Shown piece by piece: positions 26,791 to 37,816 of a DNA stretch of 64,000 bases. The position numbers and the translations under genes are program-made. Each line of letters starts with the position of its first letter. Position 1 is the first letter of the stretch. The notes under the pieces were generated by a model. That model ran no database searches, had not been told where the DNA came from, and was given only the letters and a program-made list of their open reading frames with translations. The DNA is from Larimichthys crocea (taxonomy: Eukaryota > Chordata > Actinopteri > Sciaenidae): NCBI RefSeq assembly GCF_000972845.2, contig NC_040019.1:11795001-11859000 (forward strand), read 5' to 3'.

Positions 26791-27373
26791 TTTAGGTCAT
26801 TAGCAGAGACTGCCTCATGTCGAGGCTTCTTCTCAAACACCACATCATCTCCAAAGTCCCCGTCTGGCCCCCTCTTGGCCCGTGCAGATGGACCGGCGCC
26901 TTTCTCGGTGTCATTTTTACCGACAACTTTCCTGGAAAGGAGATAAACACACGCACGAGCTGACTGCAGTGAACGTCACCTGGTACGTCATGCCAACGGT
27001 TAGCCGGCTGGACTGTTACAACTTTAAACTTGGTTAATTTGGTTGAATATTACGTCTAACACAACGAAACACATGTAAATAAAACTATTAGCGTTTTTAA
27101 ACACAAACAGGTGTTTTATTTTAGGTTTTATTAACACGTTAACGAGCTAACTAGCAGCCAGACGTTAGGACCGTTTGCAGCACGAGCACACATGATGCTG
27201 CGTTCAAGCCCCTCCGGACAGTTTAACCTCCAGACTTAACGAAGCAAACATAAACATAAAACGTGAGTTTACCCTATGTCGGGGGTCAGAGACGCGGGTA
27301 TCTTTTTGCTTGTGGTAGTTTGTTGTTCATCGTCAAACACGCTGAACAACCCGTCTCCAAACGCGTCCGCCAT
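26791..27373 (-). CDS. MTREX: MTREX exons 1-2, second (intact) copy
   Basis: Exon 1 (27273-27373) starts with an ATG in a strong context (A at -3, G at +4) and reads [18 protein letters not shown], the typical MTREX N-terminus. Exon 2 (26791-26931) reads on in phase through [14 protein letters not shown]. Its 3' phase fits the exon at 17624-17690, giving NDLNLAEFMP, which aligns with human EDLSLADLMP. These are the undamaged versions of the exons at 19185-19283 and 18713-18847. A gene predictor may therefore splice from here across the whole left copy, making a false intron 2 of about 9 kb where the true one is about 1 kb. Confidence 0.93.
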
Positions 27374-27599
27374 GTTTGTTAAGGGCACACTTCCCACAAT
27401 ACAACACGAGGTCGCTGCCTCTGGTAATACTTCCGCTACGGCGGCTGCGTTGTCCAAAAAAGTCGCTCACCCAGCCCTGACATGTATGCGGAGAGAAACG
27501 CACGGTAGCGGTATCTTTCCACTCTGTTCCTAGTCACCTTCTGCGGATGACTATAGCGTAGAGGAGTCGCAGACAGACAGTGTTTTTTTTGGTGACATA
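27374..27599. promoter_or_regulatory. Shared bidirectional promoter of MTREX (-) and DHX29 (+)
   Basis: Only 226 bp separate the two ATGs, and 5' leaders of both genes must fit within it. No TATA box is evident. An ETS/GABPA-type site (ACTTCCG) lies at 27429-27435. A YY1-type site (CCGCCATGTT) lies at 27367-27376 and overlaps the MTREX start codon. A TATA-less, CpG-bearing gap with ETS and YY1 motifs is a usual design for paired housekeeping genes. Shared control is inferred from spacing and motifs only. Confidence 0.8.
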
Positions 27600-30500
27600 A
27601 TGGGTGGAAAGAAGAAGAAATCGGCGCAAGCGGCTGCTCCGGTGGCCCCGGCGGCAGCAGCAGCAGGAGCAGGAGCGGGCAGGACTAGCGCTGCAGCGGG
27701 GAACGGCGTGGCGGAGGAGGCGAAGAAACAGCCGGCCAGCAACAAACCGACTAAACCAGCCAAAGAGAACAAATCAAAAGGTTTGTCTTGGCTGGTGTCA
27801 CATATTCAGATACACTAGTCTATCATTCAGACAGTGACACTGCCGGTTAAAAGCTGAAAAGATGTTGACATGGTCGTCGTCAGGATGTAGAGGTGTTGTG
27901 TTGCATGGCTTTATATTGCCTACTGTTGTCTTCAGCCCTGTATTGTGCTGTATTTGTGAGTGGATTTATTTACTTAACTGTTGGGCTGTGGGGTTGTGCA
28001 TATGTCACTGCAATCAGTCATTTGTCACGTAAAAAATACCAAAATCTTGTAATGTATGACAGCTTGTCAGATGGATAAACAAACTTGAGCATCTGGTGAC
28101 TTGTGGTGACCATTTCCTGTTACAGATTAAACAGTTAATCTTGTATCCGACTGAATACATAGTTATTCATCAATAATGAAAACTAGAATCTGAAAGTAAA
28201 GCATATTTGTTTATGTTTTTCCTCTTTCTTCAGCTCCTAAGACCTACAGTCTTGCCAACACTGCCCAGGTCGACACAGGTGGGGTGTCAGACAAGTCGAT
28301 TCTTAAAGTAAGTCGTCGGTTCACTAACTAACTGTGTGCAGTAAATGTGTTCTTGACTAGCTTGTAACACACTAATATATTACATATGCTGAAATAGACC
28401 ATTATGTATTATTTATTCAGCTGTAAGTGGTAATAATGAATTCATTTTGACCTTTTTAATGCAGGTTTCTATCCAAGCTGATCTGGAGAAGAAGATCATC
28501 AAGCTGGTCAATGACTTCAGAGATGAGAATGGAGACAAAGGGCCCATATCAGGCAGACTTACGAGCAAGAAGTTGCTGGTAAAGACAAAATCGTCCCTCT
28601 GACTTTGTTTTTTTTCGATCTGTTTCCAGGACCAAATGTTGTATTCATGTTGTTTGTGCATGCAGGACCTGTACACAGCTCTGCAGAGGTTCAGCTTTAA
28701 GAGAGAACACATTGAGGAGGCCATGAAGAGTAGTGTGCTGTATGGAGGGGATCTTCACTCTGCTCTCGATTGGCTATGCCTCAATCTTAAAGATGGTAAC
28801 AGAGCGCCAGCAATCACTAAGATGTCATCTCTGCATAGCTCTCGAGGACACTAGGCTGTCAAACCTTTGACTTTCTTCATTTATTGTCTGTATACTAGAT
28901 GAGTTGCCAGAAGGTTTTACCCAGCAGATGCAGGAGGAGAGTCAGAAGAACAGACCCAGGTTCCAGCATCCTGCTCAGGAGAAACCTGCAGCCCCAAGTC
29001 CTAAAGCACCTAACAACCCCCGCAAGGAGACCAACAAGGTTTGTGTGTCTGTGTTTGTTTGGGCTACACAGGTGTGACTGTAACACCAACTCGAACCTCA
29101 TAAGTGTGCTGTTTTGCCAGGCCACAGAGAAGGATGAAGCTGCAACCATGAAGGACTGGATCTTAAGGTATGCAGAGCAGAGCAGTGATGATGATGATGA
29201 GGAGGAGGAGGAGGACGAAGGAGGGAAGAAGACCGCACACAACCCTGAACTGGATATAAAGTTTGATCCTGTAAGTGAAATTAAAACAACTTAAAGCTGA
29301 GTATGTGGCACGGTGAAGTAACTGTCATTTCTTGCTGTGCAGAACGACCGGTATTTGATTCTTACTGCTCAACTGTATGACGCAAAAGAGATGGCAGCTG
29401 CTGCCAAGACAAAAGGAGACAAGTCAGGCCAGAGGATGGCACAGGACAGGATACGCATCATACAGCAAGGTGGGTGTACATTAACTGTCACATGAAGAGA
29501 GATTAAACATTTTCTTCTCCCTCACTTCTGACTTATATAGAACACATGTATTTTCTGTTTTCTAGAAATGAAACCACTGGAGTCCCACCCCATGTTCAAT
29601 CCATCGCTAAAGGTGGTAGACGTACCTCAGAAGGAAAAGAAAGTACTTCCTGTCAGCGAGGACAAAGAGGACCTCAGCTTCAAGTTATTCGAACAAGCGG
29701 AAAAGCCTGCTGCAGAGAAAGGTTCAAATAGAAACACCATCTGAGACAAATGATTCAAGCTAGATTCATTCATTAAATGTCTTTAACAAAACAGATTGGA
29801 AGCGGTGTGCATAACATACTGAAACTTCTAGTTGCAACGCTATGATTCAAGTCTAATCTGCTATATAGTGCGACTGTAATGGATGCTGTATACATGTAGG
29901 TCACACCCAAATCACTAACAGTTTGATACCACACCCATATTAATATACTGCTTTTATCAATCCAGGGGGTACAAATTTAGGACATTTGTGGGTCTGTCTG
30001 CAGTATTTTGCAGCGTTGTTGCAGACAGGTTCGATGCTCCAAGAGTAATATCTAGTATAGTTTTGAATAAATCCACTCCCTTTAAGTTCACCTCTAGCTG
30101 GTGCTAAATTTACTTGCAAAAGTTTAGAAAGAGGCTTTGGGTGAAAACGTCTTTGAGATTCACAGACATTTTGCTGATCTCTTTGTCATATTTTACTTTG
30201 CAGTTGTGAAAAAGAATGAGCCAAAGGACATTCGCAATTTTGACTACACAGCTCGCAGCTGGACAGGAAAGTCCCCCAAACAGTTCCTCATCGACTGGGT
30301 ACGAAAGAACCTACCCAAGAGTCCAGCACCTGCTTTTCACAAGGTTGCTGCTGGTAGATACTGGAGATGCAAGTAAGTGTGTGTGATGTGTATGTGTTTC
30401 TCTGTCCTTGTTCCCACATACAAAGGCATATATTTTGTTAAATGTCAAGGCACATTTTGATTTGATGTTTTGATGCATCCATCAGGGTGCGTGTTCAGAG

Positions 30501-33051
30501 GACGGATGATGTTCTTGAAGTTTGTCCAACAATCTTGACTGAAGACAGCATGCAGGCTCAACATCTCGGAGCCACACTGGCACTTTACACTTTAGTTAAA
30601 GGACAGGTAATACATGCAGAGGAAGCCACTGTTTTTCTGTGCTGCTTGACCCAAGATCTAATAATCCAACTCAGTTCCACCCCTCTTAATCGTTCACTTT
30701 CAGTCAGTGCACCAGCTCCTTCCTCCAACCTACAGAGATGTGTGGCTGGAGTGGAGAGACAGTGAGCAGCAGAAACAAGAAGAGAGCCGCACTGCTGCCA
30801 ACAAACCCCGAGACCAGTTCATCTCCCGGCTTTTAACTAAACTCAAACAGCAGCAGAACCAGAACCAAGCACAGGAATCTGGATCCCGAGGTCTTTTGGG
30901 ACAAGACAAGGCTGGGGATGAAGAGCCTGAAGAGTCCTGGGAGAACCTGGCTGGTCTTGATATTGGGGAGGGAGGAGAAGAGCTGGAGGATAAGAGTGAG
31001 AAAAAAGGAGGAAGAAAGGAAGGGGCAGGAGCACTTGAGGCATCCAGAGAGCTCTTAAAAAAGCTGAAGAAGTCCTCACTGGCCCACAAACTGCAGGTAA
31101 ATACACCTAAGCATTGTACAATTTACAGTATTAAAGACATTTTTGTATGATGCATAAAATGAGGCAGAGTAATTCAACAAGTCTTTTACTGTATCTTCAA
31201 GGCAGAGCGAGAGCAGCTTCCCGTCTTCCAACACCGACATCATGTTTTGGAGGCTCTAAAGCGCCACCCTGTGGTGGTGGTGGCCGGTGAGACGGGGAGC
31301 GGAAAGAGTACTCAAATTCCTCAGTTCCTCTTGGAGGAGCTGTTAACAGGAGGCAAAGCAGCACAGCCCTGCAACATCGTGGTGACCCAGCCCCGCAGGA
31401 TCTCTGCCATGAGCCTGGCCTGCAGAGTCAGCGAGGAGCTCGGCTGCGAGGATGGACCAGGATCAAAGGTAAAAAGAACAAACACATTTTAATCCCCAAT
31501 AGGCATTAATATTGAGCCTTGTGATGGCGTAGGCTGATAGGATGCACTGTCACTTGTTTTAATGATTGTGTTGAAATCATGTTTCAGTCGTCGCTGTGTG
31601 GATACCAGATCCGGATGGAGAATCAGTCAGGGGAGTGGACTCGCCTGCTCTACTGTACTACCGGGGTTCTGCTTCGGAAACTACAGCATGACAGACACCT
31701 CAGCTCCCTGACGCACATCATCGTTGACGAGGTATTGACGTACTGGGTTGGAAAGTCTCCTCTAATGTTGTTTGAACTGTACAAACACTTAACACCATCT
31801 ATCTCACCTAAGGTCCATGAGCGCAGTGTCCAATCAGACTTCCTGTTAACCATCCTGAAAGATGTTGTTATGAGGCGATCAGACCTGCGTCTGATCCTCA
31901 TGAGCGCCACAGTGGACTGTAACAAGTTCTCCAACTACTTCAACCGCTGCCCAGTGATCACCATCCCTGGCAGGACTTTCCCAGTGGAGGTAAGAGAAGC
32001 TTTTGTTTGTTTTTATTTCGTATACAGAACCTAATTTAACTATCCATTTGTTTGTTTTGAAAGCTTTGAAAAACAATATGTTAAAACAGAGTCCCATCAC
32101 GGATACTTTTGACCTTATTAGGCCCAAGAATGAAAAATGAAAGACGGATTTTCTTTCTAGGTGTCCCACTTAGAAGACATAGTGGAGGAGACAGGGTACA
32201 TTCTGGAAAAGGACTCGGAGTACAGCCAGAAAATCCTTGAAGAAGAAGAAGAAGTTAGCATCTCTGTGACACAAAAAGGTGGCAAGACATTACAGCATCA
32301 GGTAACATTGACTTTCTGCCACAGTAATACAGTATGTGAGGGAGTGGTGTGTTATTTAAGTTAAATAACCTGTTTCTGTCTGTTCCAGGAGGTGATAGTG
32401 AGGGACTCCTCTTCCGGCTGGGACCTGGGTCCAGATCTCGACCACTTCAGCAGCAGGACTCGGCAGGTGCTGCAGTACATGAATCCTAATAAGATCAACA
32501 TGGACTTACTAGTTGATCTAATCTACTACCTAGGTACAACACATCATCATGCTTGTTCCTGACAGCACAGAGTACATATTCCTACATGTTTTGTTTTTTG
32601 GTCTTGTTAAACTTTTTTTGTTTGTTTGTTTGTTTTTGCCAGACAAATCCCCACAATTTGCAGAGGTGAATGGAGCCGTTCTCGTGTTCCTCCCAGGTCT
32701 GGCTCACATCCAGCAGCTCTATGACCTGCTCTCCTCAGACAAGAGGTTCAGAGACAAAAACAGGTGACATACATACACTGATGTTATGTACTGTGATCTG
32801 GTATCCCACATCAGGAAAACAGAAGAATTTGTGCAACACACAAACTATACATTCAACTTTTTTCCATTTGGCTAAATGTGAGTTCTCACTGGCTCTTTTA
32901 GGTTTAAGATTGTCGCTCTTCACTCGACTCTCTCATCAAGGGACCAGGCTGCTGCCTTTACAGTGCCACCTGCTGGAGTTAGAAAGGTACTTCCTAATGT
33001 GGTATAGGAAAATAGAACAATACAGGTTATGTAATATGATTCAACAAAGTC

Positions 33052-33088
<37 letters not shown>

Positions 33089-35950
33089 TCTGTTAAAATC
33101 TGACACTACACTGATAATCCCTGAAGATTCTTACTGCTCTGCTCTGCGTCTCTTTTAGATTGTCCTGTCGACTAACATTGCTGAGACAGGTGTGACTATT
33201 CCTGACGTCGTGTTTGTCATCGACACTGGAAAGACTAAAGAAAATAAGTAAGTAATGGCTCATGAACAATGCCAGAATAGTCTTACATATATAGTATTGT
33301 TATTATGTTATTAACAGACTGTTCTCATAGGAAGTAAATTGCACAATCTATTTTATGGCTTCAGTCAAAAATAGATCAAAATATTTCATTGTTGTATCTT
33401 ATTGTCTGTGAACTTGTAGATATTTAACTACAGTCTGATGTGTCATTCAGGTACCATGAGAGCAGCCAGATGAGTTCTCTGGTAGAAACTTTTGTTTCCA
33501 AAGCCAGCGCCCTCCAGAGACAGGGAAGAGCGGGACGTGTCCGAAGCGGCTTCTGCTTCCGGCTCTATCCAAAGTACAGGTAAGGAAGTTCATTATGCAG
33601 AGATGAAAATGGGAACACAAAGCAGGAAAACAAATCATTTCCCATTCGATATAAAGGATGTGTCCACCAAAAAAAAAAAAAGTAACTACATGTCATATTC
33701 CTGGTTTCTGTTCTGCTCTTCACATCAGGTTTGACGCCTTCATGGATTACTCCATTCCAGAGATACTACGAGTCCCATTGGAGGAACTCTGCCTTCATAT
33801 TATGGTATATAAACCAAACAAACAAACAAAAAACACACTAAAACAAACACCTTTACCTTCTACCACATGTGGAAACATTCTTGAAGCTTCTGTTTAACGT
33901 GTTTTATTCTTTCCCCCCTAATCTCCTCCACACCCCTCTCTCTTTCTCTTTCTCTTTCCCTTTCCCGTCTGTTAGAAATGTCAGTACGGCTCCCCAGAGG
34001 ACTTCTTGAGCCGGGCCCTGGATCCTCCTCAGCCCCAGTCAGTCAGCAACGCCGTCAACCTGCTGAGGAAGATCGGTGCATGTCACCCCAGCGATCATGT
34101 TCTCACCCCTCTCGGACATCACCTCGCTAGTCTGCCCGTCAACGTGAAGATTGGCAAGATGCTCATCTATGGAGCCATCCTCGGCTGCCTAGAGCCCATA
34201 GTACGTCCCCCTGCCTCCTTATTCAAATAAACAAACACTCTAACTATGATTCTTTGCAACTGTGTGAAGATTATTACTACTATTACTATACTGTGTCCTT
34301 ATTTTATATTTTGAATCATAATTAGCATGAATATTAATAAGACATTTGTTCCAGGCGACCATCGCAGCAGCCATCACGGAGAAGTCTCCCTTCTCTACAC
34401 CGATGAATAGGAAGGAGGAAGCCAACCTGGCCAAATCAGCCCTGGCATTGGCCAACTCCGATCACATGACGATATACAATGCATATATGGGGTACAGACT
34501 TTTGTAGGCTTGATTTTCAAACACATAATGTGTATTTTCATTTCATTAAATTGAATTCCACAATGTATTTTAGGTCTAAAAATCCCGTTATAACCACTAT
34601 CAGGAAGTTGTTACCATTAATAAGAATAGTACCATGACAAAATCATTTTGATATCAGAAATCTCGACAGCTCAGTATCTCTCTCTGCTTTCTGATGACCT
34701 ATTTTTCTGTCATACTGTTAGGTGGAAGAACTCACAGACTGAGGGACAGAGAACAGAAATGTCCTACTGCAGGAAACACTTCCTCAATCGTACAGCTCTC
34801 ATTACAATAGAGGTAACGCACACATTCTCAGCCATGACTCTCATTTTAAATCAGATTAGCGCTCTCTCCGCCTCCTGTCTAATCCAACGTGTTTGACTCT
34901 TCTATCCAGGATGTGAAGCACGAGCTGATGAAGATGATGGAGCAGGCGGGATTCTGGTCTTCTCGGTCCTCTCACTCTAAGCCTCAGGTGGCCTCGCTGA
35001 CCAAGCAGCAGATATCCGTCTTGAACGCAGTTCTGACCGCGGGGCTCTATGACAGCGTGGCTCGGGTTTTGTGCACCCCCTCCGTGGATGTCCTCGAGCG
35101 AGTGGCATGCACTGTGGAGACACCCCAAGGCAAGGCTCAGGTCCACCCCTCGTCTGTTAACCGCAACCTGCAGACACACGGCTGGCTGCTGTACCAAGAG
35201 AAGGTATGGGTAAAGAGTGTGTGTATGTGTGCTTGTGTATATCTGCTTATCTCTACATGACACTGGTGCTAATAAATATTTATCCACAGGTTAAGTACAC
35301 TAAGATCTACCTGCGAGACACCTCCCTGATATCTCCTTTCCCCATGCTGCTGTTTGGAGGTGACATTGATATTCAGCACAGAGAAAGGCTCATCACACTG
35401 GATGGATGGATCCACTTCCAGGTCAGAGGTCACCGGGCTTTCTCTGGTGGCTCCACTTTCTCTTCCTGTAGCAGCAGCAACAGCAGCAGTTGTGTCCCTG
35501 CAAATTTAACTTTGTAGGCCAAAGATATGGATCTTCTTCCAGGTTTATTTAACTAAATCCATGTTGTTCACCCTTAAAGGCTCCTGTTCGGATTGGTGTG
35601 ATCTTCAAACATCTGAGGAAGCTAATGGACTCTCTGCTTGAAAAGAAGCTGGAGAACCCTCGGATGAATCTAGAGGGTAAATTCAAGCTTCACAATGCAA
35701 CAAATGGCATTTTTACCCGAAGAGTAAACAGCATAAAATTACATGTCCACGGCTTGACTGCACAACCTGAAAAATCATGACGAAAAATGTGTTTAAAAAC
35801 GTAACGTTTTTGACAACAAGTAATAGATGGAAGGCATTTTAGTTGCCTTTTAGTTTTGTCTTTTTAAATCTGATCCTGTCTCTGTCTGCTGTAGGTGAGA
35901 AGACCATCCAGATGATTTTGGATCTCATCAAATCAGAACATGCTGTGTGA
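27600..35950 (+). CDS. DHX29: DHX29, DEAH-box translation-initiation helicase, complete, 28 exons
   Basis: NTPase/helicase that binds the 40S subunit and helps 43S complexes scan structured 5' leaders. Exons: 27600-27780, 28234-28307, 28465-28578, 28666-28795, 28899-29038, 29121-29270, 29343-29469, 29566-29721, 30204-30372, 30486-30606, 30704-31096, 31202-31468, 31588-31731, 31813-31989, 32161-32301, 32389-32533, 32643-32763, 32902-32986, 33159-33247, 33451-33579, 33729-33804, 33976-34200, 34355-34491, 34722-34812, 34910-35203, 35290-35421, 35580-35676, 35895-35950. They sum to 4161 bp, or 1386 codons plus stop (human 1369), with phase kept at every junction. The N-terminus is MGGKKKK followed by an Ala-rich tract. 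Exon 12 has GETGSGKST and TQPRRISA, exons 13/14 join to VDEVHE, exon 14 has LMSATVD, exon 19 [12 protein letters not shown], and exon 20 [10 protein letters not shown]. Winged-helix, ratchet and OB parts follow in exons 21-28. The start context is strong (A at -3, G at +4). Confidence 0.97.
33052..33088 (+). repeat. (ATT)n microsatellite in DHX29 intron 18, copy B allele
   Basis: About 12 uninterrupted ATT units. Copy A has a different structure at the same site, as expected of a hypervariable repeat in two haplotypes. Confidence 0.93.
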
Positions 35951-36300
35951 TATCAGACAACCAAAGGACCCGACTGCCACTGAAGAACCTGCGTACCAGT
36001 ACCTTTTCTTACACTATTCACAGACCTCTGTTGTATTCTGTTGTCCTGGGGACTACTGCATGCAGGAAATTTCGGGATGGACGCCTGTAGACAAACTGCA
36101 CCAAGCAGATAGTTGCGGCCATCCTATATTTTCTGACTGACGGCTACCAGGAATTCTTACTCACATTGAGGAGGACTATATCATATGAAATGCAAAAATA
36201 CATGCTGAAACTTGAGAGCAAAAATCAGATTAAGAGAAAAATATGTTGCCAAATGTGGTGTGGAAATAAAGCTGTACACATTTTTATCTGAACCTCATTG
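35951..36300 (+). other. DHX29: DHX29 3' UTR with poly(A) signal
   Basis: Sequence after the DHX29 stop contains one canonical AATAAA at 36265-36270, followed by a T-rich stretch and a TGTGTC element. Cleavage is expected near 36285-36300. The exact end cannot be fixed without transcripts. Confidence 0.75.
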
Positions 36301-37816
36301 TGTCATGCTCAAAATTAAAATACCGCCTTAAATATTATATGAATAGGAAAAAGCAGGTGTAAATGCAGGCACCAAACAGAGCTCAGCAAAATAATAGTAG
36401 GTAAACACGGGTGTTCACAATCGTTCACAATCAAAGGTTTGGTTCCATTCAGGTCAAACAGGATCAGGGTGCTGCTGTGCTGCATGTTGGCTCACTGGAA
36501 AGACTGCTGCACTAAATGGAACTGAACCTTAATTAGTATCATGCATTGACCCTACTATTTCATGTCAAAATAGCTGCTGTGCAAATATGTTAGAGTTAAT
36601 GAGTTAATTACACAGTCTAAGTTAACAGGGGATGGGTATCTTTAAACAATGTGCCACTAGATGGAGCAGGACATGAAAGGTCATGAAAATGATTTGCTGT
36701 GCCACAATTTGACTGCTATGAATGATCATGGAAATAAGAAGATAAACAGGGAAAGTCAGTCAGTGTTGGGGGTGCCAAGAGAAACTATTTAATGAGATCA
36801 CAAATAATAATGTGCAGCATTCGTTGCTCTTGCATAATGTATATAACAGTTTCACAAGTAGTCAGCAAACATGAACAACTCCAACACTGAACTAATACAA
36901 AATACAGATCTACCAAAGCTCATTTAATCAGCGATATGCCTGTTCATATGAGACAGACACCTGTTCACAGAGTAACAGCGAGCTCTAGTACCTTTTTAAT
37001 TTCATTTACATGAAACCAACGACAGGTCTTCTGCACACCGATATGCCGTTTACTCTCGCAGTTTCAAACTCAGTTTTTTGCAACTTCTACAAATTATGTT
37101 CTTAATATAAATAAAGCAAAATAATCAAAGTGCAATAATCCCCTTCCAGTATTCAGAAAACATTGCATGTCATCATCACATAGATGCATTTTAATTACCT
37201 GAATGTCAATCTAGGGTGATCTATCTAAACTTTATCACAATAGAAAATGTTGTTCAGCACCTAAACTTAGAATGTCATTCTAAGTTTAGACATTGAGGAT
37301 TTGAAATTCATGTACTGTGAATTGTACTGTAGATACGTATGTGTATGAGGCTTTAAGAACCTATCACAAGATCACTGTCAGCTGACACGCTGCTCTCACT
37401 TCTAAGAGGAAATGAAAAGTAAGCAGATGACATCATCAGAGCTGCAAAAATAAATACAAAACGGAAGATAAATTAAGATGCAAATATGTCGAAAATAGAG
37501 ACTTCCACATTATGTACATGTAGAAAATAAATAGGCTCTGTATCTGGACAGTGGAAATGACAATAATTCTCTGGATAACATTATGTTTATTCATTATCTA
37601 GTTTTAGAGAATCCCCTTTTACTGTTCTTTTTAACTGTGATATGTTCAAAATATCACAGCCTCATCTAAAATATGCATGTACACTCTTATGACACTCATT
37701 ATTTCAATCAGGTGCGACCTTATCTTTACAGGAAATCACAAAGGAGGAAACGATGAGACTTATGTCACCTTCATGTCCATCACAACGCTGTACAATAAAA
37801 TCAGCTGATCTGCATG
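36301..37816. other. Tail-to-tail spacer between DHX29 and PSTPIP2
   Basis: AT-rich, with no exon on either strand that fits a gene. The part near 37817 should be the PSTPIP2 3' UTR (minus strand). A possible minus-strand AATAAA reads as TTTATT at 37586-37591. It contains the 29-bp palindrome listed separately. Confidence 0.6.
37261..37289. repeat. Perfect 29-bp palindrome (14-bp arms, 1-bp loop)
   Basis: The arm CTAAACTTAGAATG is followed by one T and then its exact reverse complement. It lies in the probable PSTPIP2 3' region. Transcribed from either strand it would form a 14-bp stem, although a 1-base loop is too tight, so the real stem would be shorter. Confidence 0.9.

Larger units (their letters stand above)
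26390..34585. repeat. Right copy (B) of the duplicated segment
   Basis: It begins directly after the N run with tgtctattcctgg, the same bases found at 17868. It stays alignable to ggtctaaaaatcc at 34585, which is where copy A stops. After 34585 the sequence runs on without a break into DHX29 exons 24-28. Reading frames are intact throughout, so this is the version to use for gene models. It lacks the 408-bp insertion found in copy A at 18219-18626. Confidence 0.95.

Noticed and set aside
28895..29242. Minus-strand frame with a serine run near its start
   Set aside because: Antisense of the DHX29 acidic Asp/Glu tract (gatgatgat, gaggag) in exon 6.
30730..31089. 119-codon minus-strand frame
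   Set aside because: Antisense of DHX29 exon 11, which is open on the plus strand and matches the family.
17868..34585. True tandem duplication giving two DHX29 genes
   Set aside because: Both borders coincide with the N run, introns are nearly identical, and copy A stops abruptly after exon 23. Unmerged haplotype contigs explain this better.
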